A stretch of 64,000 nucleotides of DNA from Pseudoalteromonas arctica A 37-1-2 (GTDB taxonomy: Bacteria; Pseudomonadota; Gammaproteobacteria; Enterobacterales; Alteromonadaceae): assembly GCF_000238395.3 (NCBI RefSeq), contig NZ_CP011025.1:1178001-1242000 (forward strand). Direction: 5' to 3'. Shown piece after piece: positions 36,625 to 47,891 of the stretch. The first letter of the stretch is position 1, and each line of letters opens with the position of its first letter. A model generated the notes under the pieces. That model was not told the origin of the DNA. It did not search any database and saw nothing but the letters and a program-made list of their open reading frames with translations. The position numbers and the translations under genes are program-made.

Positions 36625-38422
36625 CCCCTTGTTTGGCCGTTTTTAATAAATCAGCAAATGCACCATTTTGCGCTGCAAGTGTTTCAAAGTGACCTTGCTC
36701 AGCTATTTTCCCATCGTGCATAACAATGATATTGCTGGCATGTTTAACGGTATTTAGTCGATGAGCAATGACTAATACTAAGTTATTTTTAGCATATTCA
36801 TTAATAGCATCTTGAATAAGCTGCTCTGTTTGGCTATCAAGGTGCGCTGTAGGCTCATCAAGCACTAAAACTGGTGCTTGTTTTATGAATGCACGTGCGA
36901 GTGCGATACGTTGCTTTTGCCCGCCAGAAAGTCCTTCCCCTTGCTCACCTATCAGTGTGTTAAAACCATCGGGTAGGGTATTTATAAATTCAAGCACACC
37001 AGCTTGCTTTGCTGCATGTTCAAGCTCTTGCTGTGTGGCAGTTGGTTTGGCCAATTTAATGTTGGCAGCAATGGTGTCGAAAAACAGCGTCGCTTTTTGT
37101 GGTATCCATGCAATGTTATTTTGCAGGTAAGTAATATCGGTTGTGCTTAAACTCTGCCCATTAATAGATAGGTGGTTAATCACCTCAGGGTGAAACCCTA
37201 ATAGGCAATCAAACAACGTACTTTTACCTGATCCACTACTGCCCACAACGGCAATTAAGCCTTTATTTGGCAGTGTTAAATTTATATTTTTAATCCCTTC
37301 GTTACTATCTGGGTATATAAAATTAAGGTCGGTAATACTTATGGAGTTAATTGCACTTAAAGTAAAATTGTTTTCAGGCGTGCTGGTAGTTACGGGCTCA
37401 CTTTCGTCACTTGGCAGTGGTGCATTTAAAATCGCAACCATATCGGCAGCGGCACTAATGCCTTGTAATCGTGCATGGTAATGGCTACCTAGCTGGCGCA
37501 GTGGTAAATAAAATTCAGGCGCTAAAAGTAGCACCACAAAGCCAGTAGCAAAATCAAGAGTGCCAAAAAACAGTCTAAAACCAATAATTACTGCGACTAA
37601 TGCCACGCTAATGGTGGCTAAAAACTCAAGTGCAAATGATGATAAAAACGCGATTTTTAAAACATCGAGTGTAGCGTGTCTAAAATCATCTGAAATTTTA
37701 GCTATTTGTTTAAGCTCGGTACGTGTTGCATTAAATAGCTTGAGTTGAGTTAAACCTTGTACGCGGTCAAAAAAGTAATTGCCCAGTACAGCAAGTTGCT
37801 TCCAGCGTTTTTGGTTTAAAGCTTCGGCTTTTGAGCCTACCAAAATCATGAAAAAAGGAATGAGCGGGGCGGTTAATAAAAATATCAACCCAGCTTTATA
37901 ATCTGTCGGAAAAATAACAACCAATATTGCCAGCGGAATAAGCGCGCTGTAAGCAGCACCGGGTAGGTATTTAGCATAATAGTCGTGGAGTGCTTCTACG
38001 CCATTATGTAGGGTATTTAATGTAGCGCCTTGGCCGTGTTGTTCTATATAGCTTGGGCCAAGTAAGCTGAGCTTATTTAGAAGTGTTTGGCGCATAGCCG
38101 ATTTTATTTTAAGTGCAGCATATGCACTCAAGCGTTCGCTTAATGCTAAAAACACCGCGCGCAATAAAATAATGCCTGCTAAGGGCCATAATAAATGAGT
38201 AACTTGGGCTAAATTATTACCTTCAAACATAACGTTGTGAATAGTTTGCGCAAGTAAATAAGCACCTGCAATCATCAGTAATGCGTTAAAAGTACCCAGT
38301 GCAATGCTTAACTTTAACCACACTGCAGCGGGTTTACTTTGACGCTTTAAAAAAGCGCGCAGTGATTGCTGCTGCGCGCGATCTGGTCGGGGGTTAGTCG
38401 TCATCTTTTGTGTTGTTAGCAT
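36611..38422 (-). CDS. cydD: Heterodimeric ABC exporter subunit CydD
   Basis: 603 residues from the ATG at 38422. An alternative ATG at 38404 overlaps the cydX stop and gives a 597-residue protein; neither has a clear ribosome site, so translation is probably coupled to cydX. Six membrane helices (about 35-320) precede the ATPase domain with Walker A GSSGSGKST, a canonical LSGGQKQRIALARA and Walker B PVLVLDEPTAHLD. It partners CydC in thiol export required for bd oxidase maturation. Confidence 0.95.
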   Translation of the reverse strand: MLTTQKMTTNPRPDRAQQQSLRAFLKRQSKPAAVWLKLSIALGTFNALLMIAGAYLLAQTIHNVMFEGNNLAQVTHLLWPLAGIILLRAVFLALSERLSAYAALKIKSAMRQTLLNKLSLLGPSYIEQHGQGATLNTLHNGVEALHDYYAKYLPGAAYSALIPLAILVVIFPTDYKAGLIFLLTAPLIPFFMILVGSKAEALNQKRWKQLAVLGNYFFDRVQGLTQLKLFNATRTELKQIAKISDDFRHATLDVLKIAFLSSFALEFLATISVALVAVIIGFRLFFGTLDFATGFVVLLLAPEFYLPLRQLGSHYHARLQGISAAADMVAILNAPLPSDESEPVTTSTPENNFTLSAINSISITDLNFIYPDSNEGIKNINLTLPNKGLIAVVGSSGSGKSTLFDCLLGFHPEVINHLSINGQSLSTTDITYLQNNIAWIPQKATLFFDTIAANIKLAKPTATQQELEHAAKQAGVLEFINTLPDGFNTLIGEQGEGLSGGQKQRIALARAFIKQAPVLVLDEPTAHLDSQTEQLIQDAINEYAKNNLVLVIAHRLNTVKHASNIIVMHDGKIAEQGHFETLAAQNGAFADLLKTAKQGVAHA

Positions 38423-38558
38423 CGTTTAATAAATCGTGCATGGCTTGTTCATCATCAGCAATGCTGTTTTTATTTTGATGAAATTCGTACCACATTACAT
38501 TTATTACACCTAAGGTACAGGCCAAAAGTACACCTAAAATCCAAGCGAAATACCACAT
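38394..38558 (-). CDS. cydX: Cytochrome bd small subunit CydX
   Basis: 54 residues. It begins MWYFAWILGVLLACTLGVIN, the diagnostic CydX opening: one membrane helix that caps CydA near the haems. The tail after the helix is longer than the 37-residue E. coli protein and strongly acidic, ending NTKDDD. It starts 12 bp after the cydB stop, with GGAG just upstream, and its 3' end overlaps the cydD start region. Confidence 0.93.
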   Translation of the reverse strand: MWYFAWILGVLLACTLGVINVMWYEFHQNKNSIADDEQAMHDLLNDANNTKDDD

Positions 38559-38570
38559 AGTTTAGTCTCC

Positions 38571-39710
38571 TTAGTAGCTACCGTGAGTGTTGTTTTCAAT
38601 TTCTTCAACCGTTACTCTGCGCCACATTTTTACATAACACCAGGTGGTGTAAGTTAAAATAAGTGGGACAAAAATACACACTGCAACAAACATTACATTG
38701 AGCGTTTTATGACTCGATACCGCATCCCAAATTGTTAAGCTAATATTTGGATTGTTGCTTGATGGCATAATAAATGGGAACAGTGAAACACCGGCCGTCA
38801 TAATCACGCCAATTAACATTAAGCTTGTTGAAATAAGTCCAAGTGCTGGTTTGTTCAATTTAGAAAACAATAGCGCACTTAGTGCCATTACAAACGCTAA
38901 AATAGGAAAGGTCATAGTCCATGGGCGTTCACTGTAATTGCTAAGCCACGCGCCTTGGGCTGTTGTTACTACTTTAGCTAATGGATCTGCATGGCTTTGT
39001 GTATCAGGCATAGATACAATTTGGTAACCCGTTAAATTAGCAACCCAAAAACCAGCGCCTGCAAACAGTATAATAAACACAATCAGTGAATAACGACCAT
39101 ATTGCCCTGAGCGATCTGCTACTGCATCAGCTGTACGAAGCTGTAACCACATACCAGCATGAGCAATTAGCATAGTGATACTCACTAAACCAGCAAGCAA
39201 ACCAAACGGGTTAAGTAAACCAAAAAATGAACCTTGGTAGCTAACACGCATTAAGTTATCAATATTAAATGGTACGCCTAAAAATAAGTTACCAAAAGCA
39301 ACACCAAAAACTAATGCTGGAATCGCGCTGCCTGCAAGCAAGCCCCAATCCCAGTTATTGCGCCAGCGTTTTGAGTCTACTTTACTGCGGTAATCAAACC
39401 CAAGTGGTCTAAAAAACAAAGCAAAGAGTACTAGCATCATGGCAAAGTAAAAGCCCGAAAATGCAGCTGCATAAACCATAGGCCACGCCGCAAATAACGC
39501 GCCGCCTGCAGTTATAAACCATACTTGGTTACCATCCCAATGCGGGCCAATTGTGTTTATTACTGTGCGGCGCTCTGAATCTGTTTTACCAACGAGGCGA
39601 AGCAACATAGCAACGCCCATATCCATGCCATCGGTAATAGCAAAGCCAATAAGCAGCACACCAATGATCAACCACCAAAGCATTTTTAATGTTTCATAAT
39701 CAAAAATCAT
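38571..39710 (-). CDS. cydB: Cytochrome bd ubiquinol oxidase subunit II
   Basis: 379 residues, the same length as E. coli CydB, with about nine membrane helices. It begins MIFDYETLKMLWWLIIGVLLIG and contains TDGMDMGVAMLLR and NTIGPHWDGNQVWFITAGGA, both diagnostic. It forms the pseudo-symmetric partner of CydA. Its ATG overlaps the cydA stop by 4 bp (ATGA). Confidence 0.97.
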   Translation of the reverse strand: MIFDYETLKMLWWLIIGVLLIGFAITDGMDMGVAMLLRLVGKTDSERRTVINTIGPHWDGNQVWFITAGGALFAAWPMVYAAAFSGFYFAMMLVLFALFFRPLGFDYRSKVDSKRWRNNWDWGLLAGSAIPALVFGVAFGNLFLGVPFNIDNLMRVSYQGSFFGLLNPFGLLAGLVSITMLIAHAGMWLQLRTADAVADRSGQYGRYSLIVFIILFAGAGFWVANLTGYQIVSMPDTQSHADPLAKVVTTAQGAWLSNYSERPWTMTFPILAFVMALSALLFSKLNKPALGLISTSLMLIGVIMTAGVSLFPFIMPSSNNPNISLTIWDAVSSHKTLNVMFVAVCIFVPLILTYTTWCYVKMWRRVTVEEIENNTHGSY

Positions 39711-41290
39711 GATTGCTCTCCTTCAGTTTGATCAGTTTTATTTGGCAATTCAAAATGATATTTACCAGTATGTAGCGAGCTTGGTCCTTGCTTAACAAAG
39801 CGGATCATCAACCAACCTTCAACAATGGCTAAACCAGTATAGAAAACAATAAATCCAGTTAAGCTAATTAAAATATCGTTTACTGTTAGTGACGACGTGG
39901 CTAAAAAGGTCGGCAGTATTTCAGATATAGCCCAAGGTTGACGTCCATACTCAGCAACTATCCAGCCAAATTCAATAGCTATCCACGGTAGTGGAATGCT
40001 CAATACGGCAGCCCATAACAACCAGCGTTTTTGCTCAATAACGCGATGTGCGTTGTAGTAAAATGCCAATATAAATACACCCAACATGGCTACACCACAG
40101 GCAACCATAATCCTAAATGACCAAAACATAGGGCCTACTTTAGGGAAAGAGTCTTTAACGGCTTTTTGAATGTGCTCTTCGGTAGCATCTACAACATCAG
40201 GTGTGTAGCGCTTAAGTAGCAAGCCATAACCTAAATCATCTTTTAGGGTATTAAACTTAGCAACATTTTCTGGCGTATCTTCACCGTTTCTGAGTTTTGT
40301 AAGGTATTCATAAGCAATCATACCGTTGCGAATACGTACTTCGTGTTGTTTTTCTAGGTCGTTAATACCCGTTACTTGCTCATCAAGTGAACGCGTAGCA
40401 ATTAACCCAAGTGCGTAAGGTATTTTAACCGCAGCATGTGTTACTTGCTCTTCTGAATCAGGAAAACCAAATGCGGTAAACGCAGCCGGAGCTTCTTCTG
40501 TGTGCCATTCAGCTTCAATCGTGGCAAGTTTTACTTTTTGAACTTCACCTACTTCGTAGCCTGATTCGTCACCAAGTAAAATTACACATAAAATTGATGC
40601 TAAACCAAAGCCCGATGCGACCGAAAAAGAACGTTTAGCAAACGCTAAATCACGACCTTTTAATATGTACCAACTACTTATGCCCAGTACAAACATAGAT
40701 GCAGCTACATAACCTGCCGATACGGTATGAATAAACTTAACTTGTGCTACAGGGTTAAACACAAGCTCTGCAAAGCTGGTCATTTCCATGCGCATGGTTT
40801 GATAGTTAAATTCAGCACCTACTGGGTTTTGCATCCAACCGTTGGCAATTAAAATCCACAGGGCTGACATGTTAGTACCAATGGCCATTAAAAAGGTTGC
40901 ACCTAAATGTTGGCGTTTAGAGAGTCTGTCCCAACCTAAAAAGAACATACCTACAAAGGTCGATTCTAAAAAGAATGCCATTAAACCTTCAATTGCCAGG
41001 GGAGCCCCAAAAACATCACCTACGTAATGGGAATAATAAGACCAGTTAGTACCAAACTCAAATTCCATGGTAAGGCCTGTCGCCACACCAATTGCAAAGT
41101 TAATACCAAACAATTTTCCCCAAAACTTAGTCATATCACGATAAATTTCGCGACCGGTCATAACATAAACCGATTCCATAATAACTAAAATCCAGGTCAT
41201 ACCTATCGTTAACGGTACGAATAAGAAATGAAAGAGAGCGGTAACAGCAAACTGTAATCGCGATAGATCCACAAAGGTTTCATCTATCAT
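39707..41290 (-). CDS. cydA: Cytochrome bd ubiquinol oxidase subunit I
   Basis: 527 residues, the long Q-loop (E. coli) type. It oxidises ubiquinol and reduces O2 at haems b558, b595 and d with high oxygen affinity. The first helix carries the haem-ligand His region (LSRLQFAVTALFHFLFVPLT). GREIYRDMTKFWGKLFGINFA and FLESTFVGMFFLGWDRLS are diagnostic. The quinol loop lies at about 250-390. Leads a cydA-B-X-D-C cluster. A perfect 24-bp palindrome is centred 77 bp upstream of its ATG. Confidence 0.97.
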   Translation of the reverse strand: MIDETFVDLSRLQFAVTALFHFLFVPLTIGMTWILVIMESVYVMTGREIYRDMTKFWGKLFGINFAIGVATGLTMEFEFGTNWSYYSHYVGDVFGAPLAIEGLMAFFLESTFVGMFFLGWDRLSKRQHLGATFLMAIGTNMSALWILIANGWMQNPVGAEFNYQTMRMEMTSFAELVFNPVAQVKFIHTVSAGYVAASMFVLGISSWYILKGRDLAFAKRSFSVASGFGLASILCVILLGDESGYEVGEVQKVKLATIEAEWHTEEAPAAFTAFGFPDSEEQVTHAAVKIPYALGLIATRSLDEQVTGINDLEKQHEVRIRNGMIAYEYLTKLRNGEDTPENVAKFNTLKDDLGYGLLLKRYTPDVVDATEEHIQKAVKDSFPKVGPMFWSFRIMVACGVAMLGVFILAFYYNAHRVIEQKRWLLWAAVLSIPLPWIAIEFGWIVAEYGRQPWAISEILPTFLATSSLTVNDILISLTGFIVFYTGLAIVEGWLMIRFVKQGPSSLHTGKYHFELPNKTDQTEGEQS

Positions 41291-41355
41291 TATTGGCTCC
41301 TTGAGAGTGACGGATTAACAGGGCAACATTTAATTGGCAAAGTTAAGGCTTAATG

Positions 41356-41379
41356 AACTTTCAGTAATTACTGAAAGTT
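41356..41379. promoter_or_regulatory. 24-bp perfect palindrome upstream of cydA (putative operator)
   Basis: Left half AACTTTCAGTAA is followed immediately by its exact reverse complement. It lies in the 301-bp cydA-lpxB divergent gap, 66-89 bp before the cydA ATG. There is no T tract on the cydA side that would make it a terminator. It does not match the FNR box (TTGATN4ATCAA) or any operator I can name. Apart from it I see nothing else definite in 41291-41591. Confidence 0.5.
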
Positions 41380-41591
41380 TGTAATAGTATTTACTTTTGT
41401 GCAATTTTTGTCAACATACATATTAGTAAAACTTAATATATATTTCCTATGCTACATCAGTATTAAAAACAAACAACATAAAGCCTTAACTTACGTGATA
41501 AAAAACCAGTTATTTAAAGCGTTTAACCAAACAGTAAAACACGGTAAACTAACAAGCATGAACGCCTGGTTTACTTGTGAAATAAAATCAA

Positions 41592-42749
41592 ATGAATAAA
41601 GATAAAAAACAACTACGTATTGGTATTGTGGCAGGTGAACTGTCGGGCGATATTTTAGGTGAAGGTTTAATTAAAGCCCTTAAAAAACATTTTCCGGACG
41701 CTATTTTTGAAGGAATAGCAGGACCTAAAATGCAAGCGCAGGGCTGTAAAACACTTTACGACATGGATGAGCTTTCGGTAATGGGGCTTGTTGAGGTGCT
41801 AGGGCGTTTGCCGCGTTTGCTTAAAATACGTAAACAACTCGTGCAGCATTTTGTAGATAACCCACCTGATGTATTTATTGGTATTGATGCACCCGATTTT
41901 AACTTACGCGTTGAAAAGCCACTTAAAGATGCGGGCATTAAAACAGTACAGTATGTAAGTCCATCTGTTTGGGCGTGGCGCGAAAAGCGTATACATACAA
42001 TAAGTGCAGCCACTAACTTAGTGCTTGCGTTACTGCCATTTGAAAAAGAGTTTTACGATAAACACCAAGTGCCATGTACATTTGTAGGTCATACCTTGGC
42101 AGACGATATAGCGCTTGAGCACGATGATACTAAAGCACGTGCAGAACTCGGCTTAAGCCTTGATGACAAAGTACTGGCGTTACTTCCTGGTAGCCGAGGC
42201 TCAGAAGTTGGTTTACTAAGTGAAACTTACATTAAAACAGCCGCAGAGCTGCAAGCTAAAAACCCCAATCTTAAAGTTGTGGTGCCATTGGTTAACGAAA
42301 AACGCAAAGCGCAGTTTACTGATATATTAAACGCTACCGCGCCAAACCTTAAGGTTAGCCTGCTTGATGGACAATCAAAATTAGCGATGCAAGCTGCTGA
42401 TGCTATTTTATTAGCGTCGGGCACTGCAACACTTGAAGGTATGCTTTATAAAAAGCCAATGGTAGTCGGTTATAAAATAAAGCCGTTGAGCTATTGGATT
42501 TTTAAAACCTTATTTACGTTTAATATTAAGTATTTTTCGTTGCCTAATTTATTAGCCGACGAAGAGTTAGTGCCTGAGTTTTTACAAAGTGAGTGTAATG
42601 TGGCTAATTTAACCAATGCGCTTACTCCTATGCTTAATACAGATAACATTGAGCTAAAAGCACGCTTTTTAGCTATTCACGAAAAAATTAGATTAAATGC
42701 CAGCGAACAAGCAGCCAACGCTGTGGCGGAGTTAATAAATGCAAATTGA
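41592..42749 (+). CDS. lpxB: Lipid-A-disaccharide synthase
   Basis: 385 residues, GT-B fold glycosyltransferase (GT19) that joins lipid X and UDP-diacylglucosamine. It begins [22 protein letters not shown] and contains [40 protein letters not shown] and [21 protein letters not shown], all diagnostic. It overlaps rnhB by 11 bp. The gene is separated from lpxA by the rlpA-cyd region. It lacks a strong ribosome site before the ATG. Confidence 0.96.
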   Translation: MNKDKKQLRIGIVAGELSGDILGEGLIKALKKHFPDAIFEGIAGPKMQAQGCKTLYDMDELSVMGLVEVLGRLPRLLKIRKQLVQHFVDNPPDVFIGIDAPDFNLRVEKPLKDAGIKTVQYVSPSVWAWREKRIHTISAATNLVLALLPFEKEFYDKHQVPCTFVGHTLADDIALEHDDTKARAELGLSLDDKVLALLPGSRGSEVGLLSETYIKTAAELQAKNPNLKVVVPLVNEKRKAQFTDILNATAPNLKVSLLDGQSKLAMQAADAILLASGTATLEGMLYKKPMVVGYKIKPLSYWIFKTLFTFNIKYFSLPNLLADEELVPEFLQSECNVANLTNALTPMLNTDNIELKARFLAIHEKIRLNASEQAANAVAELINAN

Positions 42750-43341
42750 TAGACCTAATGTATCCTTAATTGCCGGTGTAGATGAAGTAGGGCGCGGCCC
42801 GCTTGTTGGTGATGTAGTTACTGCCGCCGTCATTTTAGATCCCACTAAACCAATAGCTGGCTTAGCGGATTCTAAAAAATTAACAGATAAAAAACGCCAA
42901 GCGCTTGCGATTGAAATAAAAGAAAAAGCATTGTGTTATGCCTATGGGCGCTGCAATCCAACAGAAATTGATGAGTTAAATATTCTGCACGCGACTATGC
43001 TTGCCATGACCCGTGCAGTAGAGGCATTAAGTACGCAACCTGAATTTGTATTTATAGATGGTAATCGTTTGCCAAAACTCACTATGCCAGCGCAAGCTAT
43101 TGTTAAAGGCGATAGCTTAGTGGCAGAAATTTCAGCGGCGTCTATTTTAGCTAAAGTAGCACGCGATGATGAAATGATTGAGCTTGATAAACGCCACCCT
43201 GAATATGGCTTTGCAGGGCACAAAGGGTATCCAACAAAAGCACATTTTGCAGCGCTTGAGCAGTACGGCGCGATTGATGAGCATCGTAAAAGCTTTAAAC
43301 CTGTGCAGCGTGTATTGGCGCAAGCCAATGGTGAGGGTTAA
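42739..43341 (+). CDS. rnhB: Ribonuclease HII
   Basis: 200 residues. It removes ribonucleotides from DNA and RNA:DNA hybrids. Metal-binding acids are visible in [15 protein letters not shown] (Asp and Glu) and [10 protein letters not shown] (Asp), with [12 protein letters not shown] and [12 protein letters not shown] also present. GGAG lies 7 bases before the ATG. It sits between lpxB and dnaE in the conserved lpxB-rnhB-dnaE-accA order. Confidence 0.97.
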   Translation: MQIDRPNVSLIAGVDEVGRGPLVGDVVTAAVILDPTKPIAGLADSKKLTDKKRQALAIEIKEKALCYAYGRCNPTEIDELNILHATMLAMTRAVEALSTQPEFVFIDGNRLPKLTMPAQAIVKGDSLVAEISAASILAKVARDDEMIELDKRHPEYGFAGHKGYPTKAHFAALEQYGAIDEHRKSFKPVQRVLAQANGEG

Positions 43342-43343
43342 GC

Positions 43344-46300
43344 ATGGCTGCTCCTGATTTTGTTCATTTAAGAGTTCATTCAGATTTTTCGATGGTTGAC
43401 GGCCTTGCTAAAACAAAGCCAATAGTTGCTAAAGCGCAAGAGCTGCAAATGCCCGCTATTGCGATTACCGATCAAATGAACTTTTGTGGCTTAGTGCGTT
43501 TTTACGGCGCAACACATAACGCCGGTATTAAGCCTATTGTGGGTGCTGACTTTTGGGTTCGTAGCCCAGAATTTCCTGATGAGCCAAGCCGCTTAACCAT
43601 ATTAGCCAAAGACAACGACGGCTATAAAAATATTACCTTATTAATATCTAAAGCGTATCAACGTGGGCATGTGTTTCATCGCCCAGTGATTGACCGAGAA
43701 TGGCTGGTGGAGCATAAAACGGGCTTAATTATTCTCTCGGGCGCTAAAGATGGTGACTTAGGTAAAGCGTTATTAAAAAATAATCCAAGTGTTATTGAAT
43801 CGGTAGTTAGCTTTTACAAGCAGCATTTTAGCGATAACTACTACCTTGAACTTGTGCGCACTAACCGACCGCTTGAAGAAGACTACTTACACATGGCGGT
43901 AGAGCTTGCTACCAAAGAGCAGTTACCTGTTGTAGCGACCAACGAAGTAGTGTTTTTAAAGCCTGAAAACTTTGAAGCGCACGAAATTCGCGTTGCTATT
44001 TTTGACGGCTACACGCTTGACGATAAACGCAGGCCTAAACGATTCTCTGAAGAACAATACCTAAAAACATCAGAGCAAATGGCTGAGCTGTTTAGCGACA
44101 TTCCAGAAGCGCTACAAAACACAGTAGAAATAGCTAAACGTTGTAATGTAACGGTTCAGCTAGGGACTTACTTTTTACCTGATTACCCAACTGGCTCACT
44201 TAAGATTGATGAGTTTTTAGTTAAAGTGTCAGAAGATGGCCTTGAAGAGCGATTACAGTTTTTATTCCCCGACGAAGAAGAGCGAAAAGTAAAACGTGTA
44301 GAATACGATGAGCGACTTGATATAGAGCTTGGCGTAATTAACCAAATGGGATTCCCAGGTTACTTCTTAATCGTAATGGAGTTTATTCAGTGGAGTAAAG
44401 ATAACAATATTCCTGTTGGACCTGGCCGTGGTTCAGGTGCTGGTTCATTGGTTGCTTACGCACTTAAAATTACTGACTTGGATCCGCTTGAGTTCGATTT
44501 GCTTTTTGAACGATTTTTGAATCCTGAACGTGTATCAATGCCCGATTTCGACGTCGATTTTTGTATGGACAGACGAGACGAAGTAATTGATCACGTGTCG
44601 GCTTTGTATGGGCGTAATGCGGTATCGCAAATTATTACCTTTGGCACCATGGCTGCAAAAGCGGTAATACGCGATGTAGGGCGAGTGCTTGGGCACCCTT
44701 ACGGGTTTGTTGATCGTATTTCTAAAATGATTCCAGGCGATCCTGGGATGACACTTGCTAAAGCGTTTGATATAGAACCGCGCTTGCAAGAAGCCTACGA
44801 TGGCGATAACGAAGTAAAAGATTTAATCGACATGTGTCGCATCCTAGAAGGGTGTACACGTAACGCCGGTAAACATGCGGGTGGCGTAGTAATATCGCCA
44901 ACCACTATTACCGACTTTGCCGCGCTTTATTGCGATGACGAAGGTAAGTTTCCGGTAACGCAATTTGATAAAAACGACGTAGAAACTGCAGGCTTAGTTA
45001 AGTTCGATTTCTTGGGTTTACGTACACTGACTATATTGCAGTGGGCGGTCGAAATGACCAATGTGCGCATGGAGCGCCAAGGTAAAGACCTCGTTGATAT
45101 AAATACCATCCCACTTGATGATAAAAAAAGTATTGAGTTGCTACTTCGCGCTGAAACGACTGCTGTATTCCAGCTAGAGTCGCGCGGTATGAAAGACTTA
45201 GTACGCCGACTTAAGCCCGACTGCTTTGAAGATATGATTGCACTCGTGGCCTTGTTCCGACCAGGTCCGCTGCAATCTGGCATGGTAGATAACTTTATCG
45301 ACCGAAAACTGGGCCGCGAAGAAATCTCATACCCAGATGCGCAGTATCAGCACGAAAGCTTAAAACCAATACTTGATCCAACGTACGGCATTATCTTGTA
45401 TCAAGAACAAGTAATGCAAATTGCGCAAGTACTAGCAGGTTACACGCTAGGTGGCGCCGACATGCTGCGTCGTGCAATGGGTAAGAAAAAACCCGAAGAA
45501 ATGGCAAAGCAGCGTTCAACGTTTGAAGATGGCGCAAGAAATAACGGCATTGACGGCGAACTCGCAATAAAAATCTTCGACTTGGTAGAAAAGTTCGCAG
45601 GTTACGGTTTTAATAAATCTCACTCGGCGGCGTATGCACTTGTTTCGTATCAAACGCTGTGGATGAAAACGCATCATCCTGCAGAGTTTATGGCTGCGGT
45701 AATGTCGGCTGATATGGATAACACCGACAAAATCGTTATTTTGGTGGATGAATGTGAAAACATGAAGCTCACCTTATTGCCGCCAGATGTGAATGCAGGT
45801 GAGTTTAAGTTTACAGTAAACTTGCAAGGCGAGATTGTTTACGGCATTGGCGCGATAAAAGGCGTGGGTGAAGCACCGGTTGATGCAATATTAGAAGCGC
45901 GTGCAAAAGGGGGCCCATTTAAAGATTTATTTGATTTTTGTGCTCGAGTTGATTTAAAACGCTTAAATAAACGCGTGACCGAAAAATTAATTTATTCAGG
46001 TGCACTCGATAATTTAGGGCCAGAAAAAACCCAAGCTGGCCGTGCTACATTACTAGCTAGTTTAAAAAGTGCAATGCGGGCAGCCGACCAACACAACAAA
46101 GCTGAGCTATTAGGGCAAAGTGATTTGTTTGGTTTATTAGCCACTGAGCCTGACGAAGTTGAACAAGCCTTTATTAAAGCCACAGGCCTAACTGATAACG
46201 AATGGTTAGATGGTGAAAAAGAAACCCTAGGCCTTTATTTAACTGGGCATCCGATAAATCAGTACCGCCGTGAGCTTAGGCATTATACCAGCGGGAAAAT

Positions 46301-46835
46301 AGTTGATTTACAGCCAACGAACCGCGATGTATTTGCAACAGCCGCAGGTTTGGTGATTGCTTCTAGGGTATTAATTAATAAAAAAGGAAATCGTTGGGCC
46401 TTAGTAACTTTAGATGACAAGAGTGCACGGATTGATGTACGCTTGTATTCAGACGAGTTTGAAAAGTACCAAGATATGCTCCAAGTTAACAATATCTTGG
46501 TAATATCTGGACAGGTCAGCTTTGATAACTTCTCCGGTGGTATTACAATGACCGCCAGAGAAATAAACACCATTGCTCAAGCGCGTGAAAAGCGTATTAA
46601 AGCGATTAAAATGACGCTGAACATGGTGCAAGTCGAGGCAGGTTTCTTCGATAAATTACAAAAAGTACTCGAACCCTATAAAATGGGAACGTGTCCGATC
46701 AAGGTTTATTACCAACGTCCAGATGCGTTGGCACAATTAACTCTTGGGATCGAATGGTGTGTTACGCCAAGTGACGATTTAATTCATAAGTTATCACTAA
46801 TGGCTGCGCAAGATGTAGAACTAGAATTTAACTGA
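43344..46835 (+). CDS. dnaE: DNA polymerase III subunit alpha
   Basis: 1163 residues, close to E. coli (1160). It is the replicative polymerase. An N-terminal PHP domain ([16 protein letters not shown]) is followed by the palm with catalytic aspartates in [15 protein letters not shown], the [16 protein letters not shown] motif, and [20 protein letters not shown]. An OB-fold (about 990-1070) and the C-terminal tau-binding region come last. It starts 2 bp after the rnhB stop, with GAGG upstream. Confidence 0.99.
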   Translation: MAAPDFVHLRVHSDFSMVDGLAKTKPIVAKAQELQMPAIAITDQMNFCGLVRFYGATHNAGIKPIVGADFWVRSPEFPDEPSRLTILAKDNDGYKNITLLISKAYQRGHVFHRPVIDREWLVEHKTGLIILSGAKDGDLGKALLKNNPSVIESVVSFYKQHFSDNYYLELVRTNRPLEEDYLHMAVELATKEQLPVVATNEVVFLKPENFEAHEIRVAIFDGYTLDDKRRPKRFSEEQYLKTSEQMAELFSDIPEALQNTVEIAKRCNVTVQLGTYFLPDYPTGSLKIDEFLVKVSEDGLEERLQFLFPDEEERKVKRVEYDERLDIELGVINQMGFPGYFLIVMEFIQWSKDNNIPVGPGRGSGAGSLVAYALKITDLDPLEFDLLFERFLNPERVSMPDFDVDFCMDRRDEVIDHVSALYGRNAVSQIITFGTMAAKAVIRDVGRVLGHPYGFVDRISKMIPGDPGMTLAKAFDIEPRLQEAYDGDNEVKDLIDMCRILEGCTRNAGKHAGGVVISPTTITDFAALYCDDEGKFPVTQFDKNDVETAGLVKFDFLGLRTLTILQWAVEMTNVRMERQGKDLVDINTIPLDDKKSIELLLRAETTAVFQLESRGMKDLVRRLKPDCFEDMIALVALFRPGPLQSGMVDNFIDRKLGREEISYPDAQYQHESLKPILDPTYGIILYQEQVMQIAQVLAGYTLGGADMLRRAMGKKKPEEMAKQRSTFEDGARNNGIDGELAIKIFDLVEKFAGYGFNKSHSAAYALVSYQTLWMKTHHPAEFMAAVMSADMDNTDKIVILVDECENMKLTLLPPDVNAGEFKFTVNLQGEIVYGIGAIKGVGEAPVDAILEARAKGGPFKDLFDFCARVDLKRLNKRVTEKLIYSGALDNLGPEKTQAGRATLLASLKSAMRAADQHNKAELLGQSDLFGLLATEPDEVEQAFIKATGLTDNEWLDGEKETLGLYLTGHPINQYRRELRHYTSGKIVDLQPTNRDVFATAAGLVIASRVLINKKGNRWALVTLDDKSARIDVRLYSDEFEKYQDMLQVNNILVISGQVSFDNFSGGITMTAREINTIAQAREKRIKAIKMTLNMVQVEAGFFDKLQKVLEPYKMGTCPIKVYYQRPDALAQLTLGIEWCVTPSDDLIHKLSLMAAQDVELEFN

Positions 46836-46851
46836 TTAGGTAGTTTAGAGC

Positions 46852-47808
46852 ATGAGCCTCAATTATCTTGATTTTGAGCTTCCAATTGCAGAATTAGAAG
46901 CAAAAATTGAAGAATTACAAAATATAAGCCGCGCTGGCGAATTAGACCTTGAGTTAGAAGAGGAAGTCAGCAAATTAAAAGAAAAAAGTGCCAAACAAAA
47001 ACAGGAGATTTTTTCTAATTTAGGCGCTTGGCAAGTATCACAGTTAGCACGTCATCCGTTGCGTCCTTACACTCGAGATTATATCGAGCGCATTTTCACG
47101 GAATTTGACGAGTTTGCTGGCGATCGTACTTTTGCTAACGATCCGGCTATTTTAGGAGGCGTTGCGCGTTTAGATGGCGAACCAGTAATGGTTATTGGCC
47201 AACAAAAAGGCCGTGACACTGCTGAAAAAATTAAACGCAACTTTGGTATGCCAAAGCCAGAAGGTTACCGTAAAGCATTACGCTTAATGGAAATGGCTGA
47301 GCGTTTTAAAATGCCAATCATGACCTTTATCGACACGCCGGGTGCATACCCAGGTGTTGGCGCTGAAGAACGTGGTCAATCTGAAGCAATCGCGCGTAAC
47401 TTAAAAGTAATGGCGACACTTAAAGTGCCGACAATATGTACGGTTATTGGTGAAGGCGGTTCAGGTGGTGCATTAGCGATTGGTGTTGGCGACAGAGTTA
47501 ACATGTTGCAATACAGCACTTACTCTGTAATTTCGCCTGAAGGTTGTGCGTCTATTCTTTGGAAAAGCGCCGACAAAGCACCACTTGCAGCAGAAGCAAT
47601 GGGTGTAACCGCAGAGCGAGTTAAAGAACTAGATTTAATCAGTAACTTAATTGATGAACCTCTAGGTGGCGCGCACCGCAATTACGATGCTATGGCACGT
47701 AACTTAAAAGTTCGCCTTAAACGTGACTTAGCAGACCTACAAGCGCTTACGCTTGAAGAAATGCTTGATCAACGTTACAAACGTTTAATGTCGTTTGGTT
47801 ATTGCTAA
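46852..47808 (+). CDS. accA: Acetyl-CoA carboxylase carboxyltransferase subunit alpha
   Basis: 318 residues, nearly the same as E. coli. It forms with AccD the carboxyltransferase that makes malonyl-CoA. An N-terminal helical part (about 1-60) precedes the crotonase-like core, with [41 protein letters not shown] and [15 protein letters not shown] as oxyanion-hole and substrate motifs. It begins 16 bp after dnaE and is followed by a terminator. Confidence 0.98.
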   Translation: MSLNYLDFELPIAELEAKIEELQNISRAGELDLELEEEVSKLKEKSAKQKQEIFSNLGAWQVSQLARHPLRPYTRDYIERIFTEFDEFAGDRTFANDPAILGGVARLDGEPVMVIGQQKGRDTAEKIKRNFGMPKPEGYRKALRLMEMAERFKMPIMTFIDTPGAYPGVGAEERGQSEAIARNLKVMATLKVPTICTVIGEGGSGGALAIGVGDRVNMLQYSTYSVISPEGCASILWKSADKAPLAAEAMGVTAERVKELDLISNLIDEPLGGAHRNYDAMARNLKVRLKRDLADLQALTLEEMLDQRYKRLMSFGYC

Positions 47809-47822
47809 ACACATTAAATGTT

Positions 47823-47851
47823 AAAAAAAAGCCGCTTATGCGGCTTTTTTG
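47823..47851 (+). terminator. Rho-independent terminator after accA
   Basis: AAAAAAGCCGC-TTAT-GCGGCTTTTTT, a compact stem with a long T run. Confidence 0.85.
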
Positions 47852-47891
47852 CTTTAAAATGTTCAGAGTTTTTATATAAAAGTGCGCCCAT

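Noticed and set aside
41399..41599. 66-residue open frame upstream of lpxB
   Set aside because: It starts at a weak GTG without a ribosome site, lies in the cydA-lpxB control region and resembles no protein; random open frame in AT-rich DNA.
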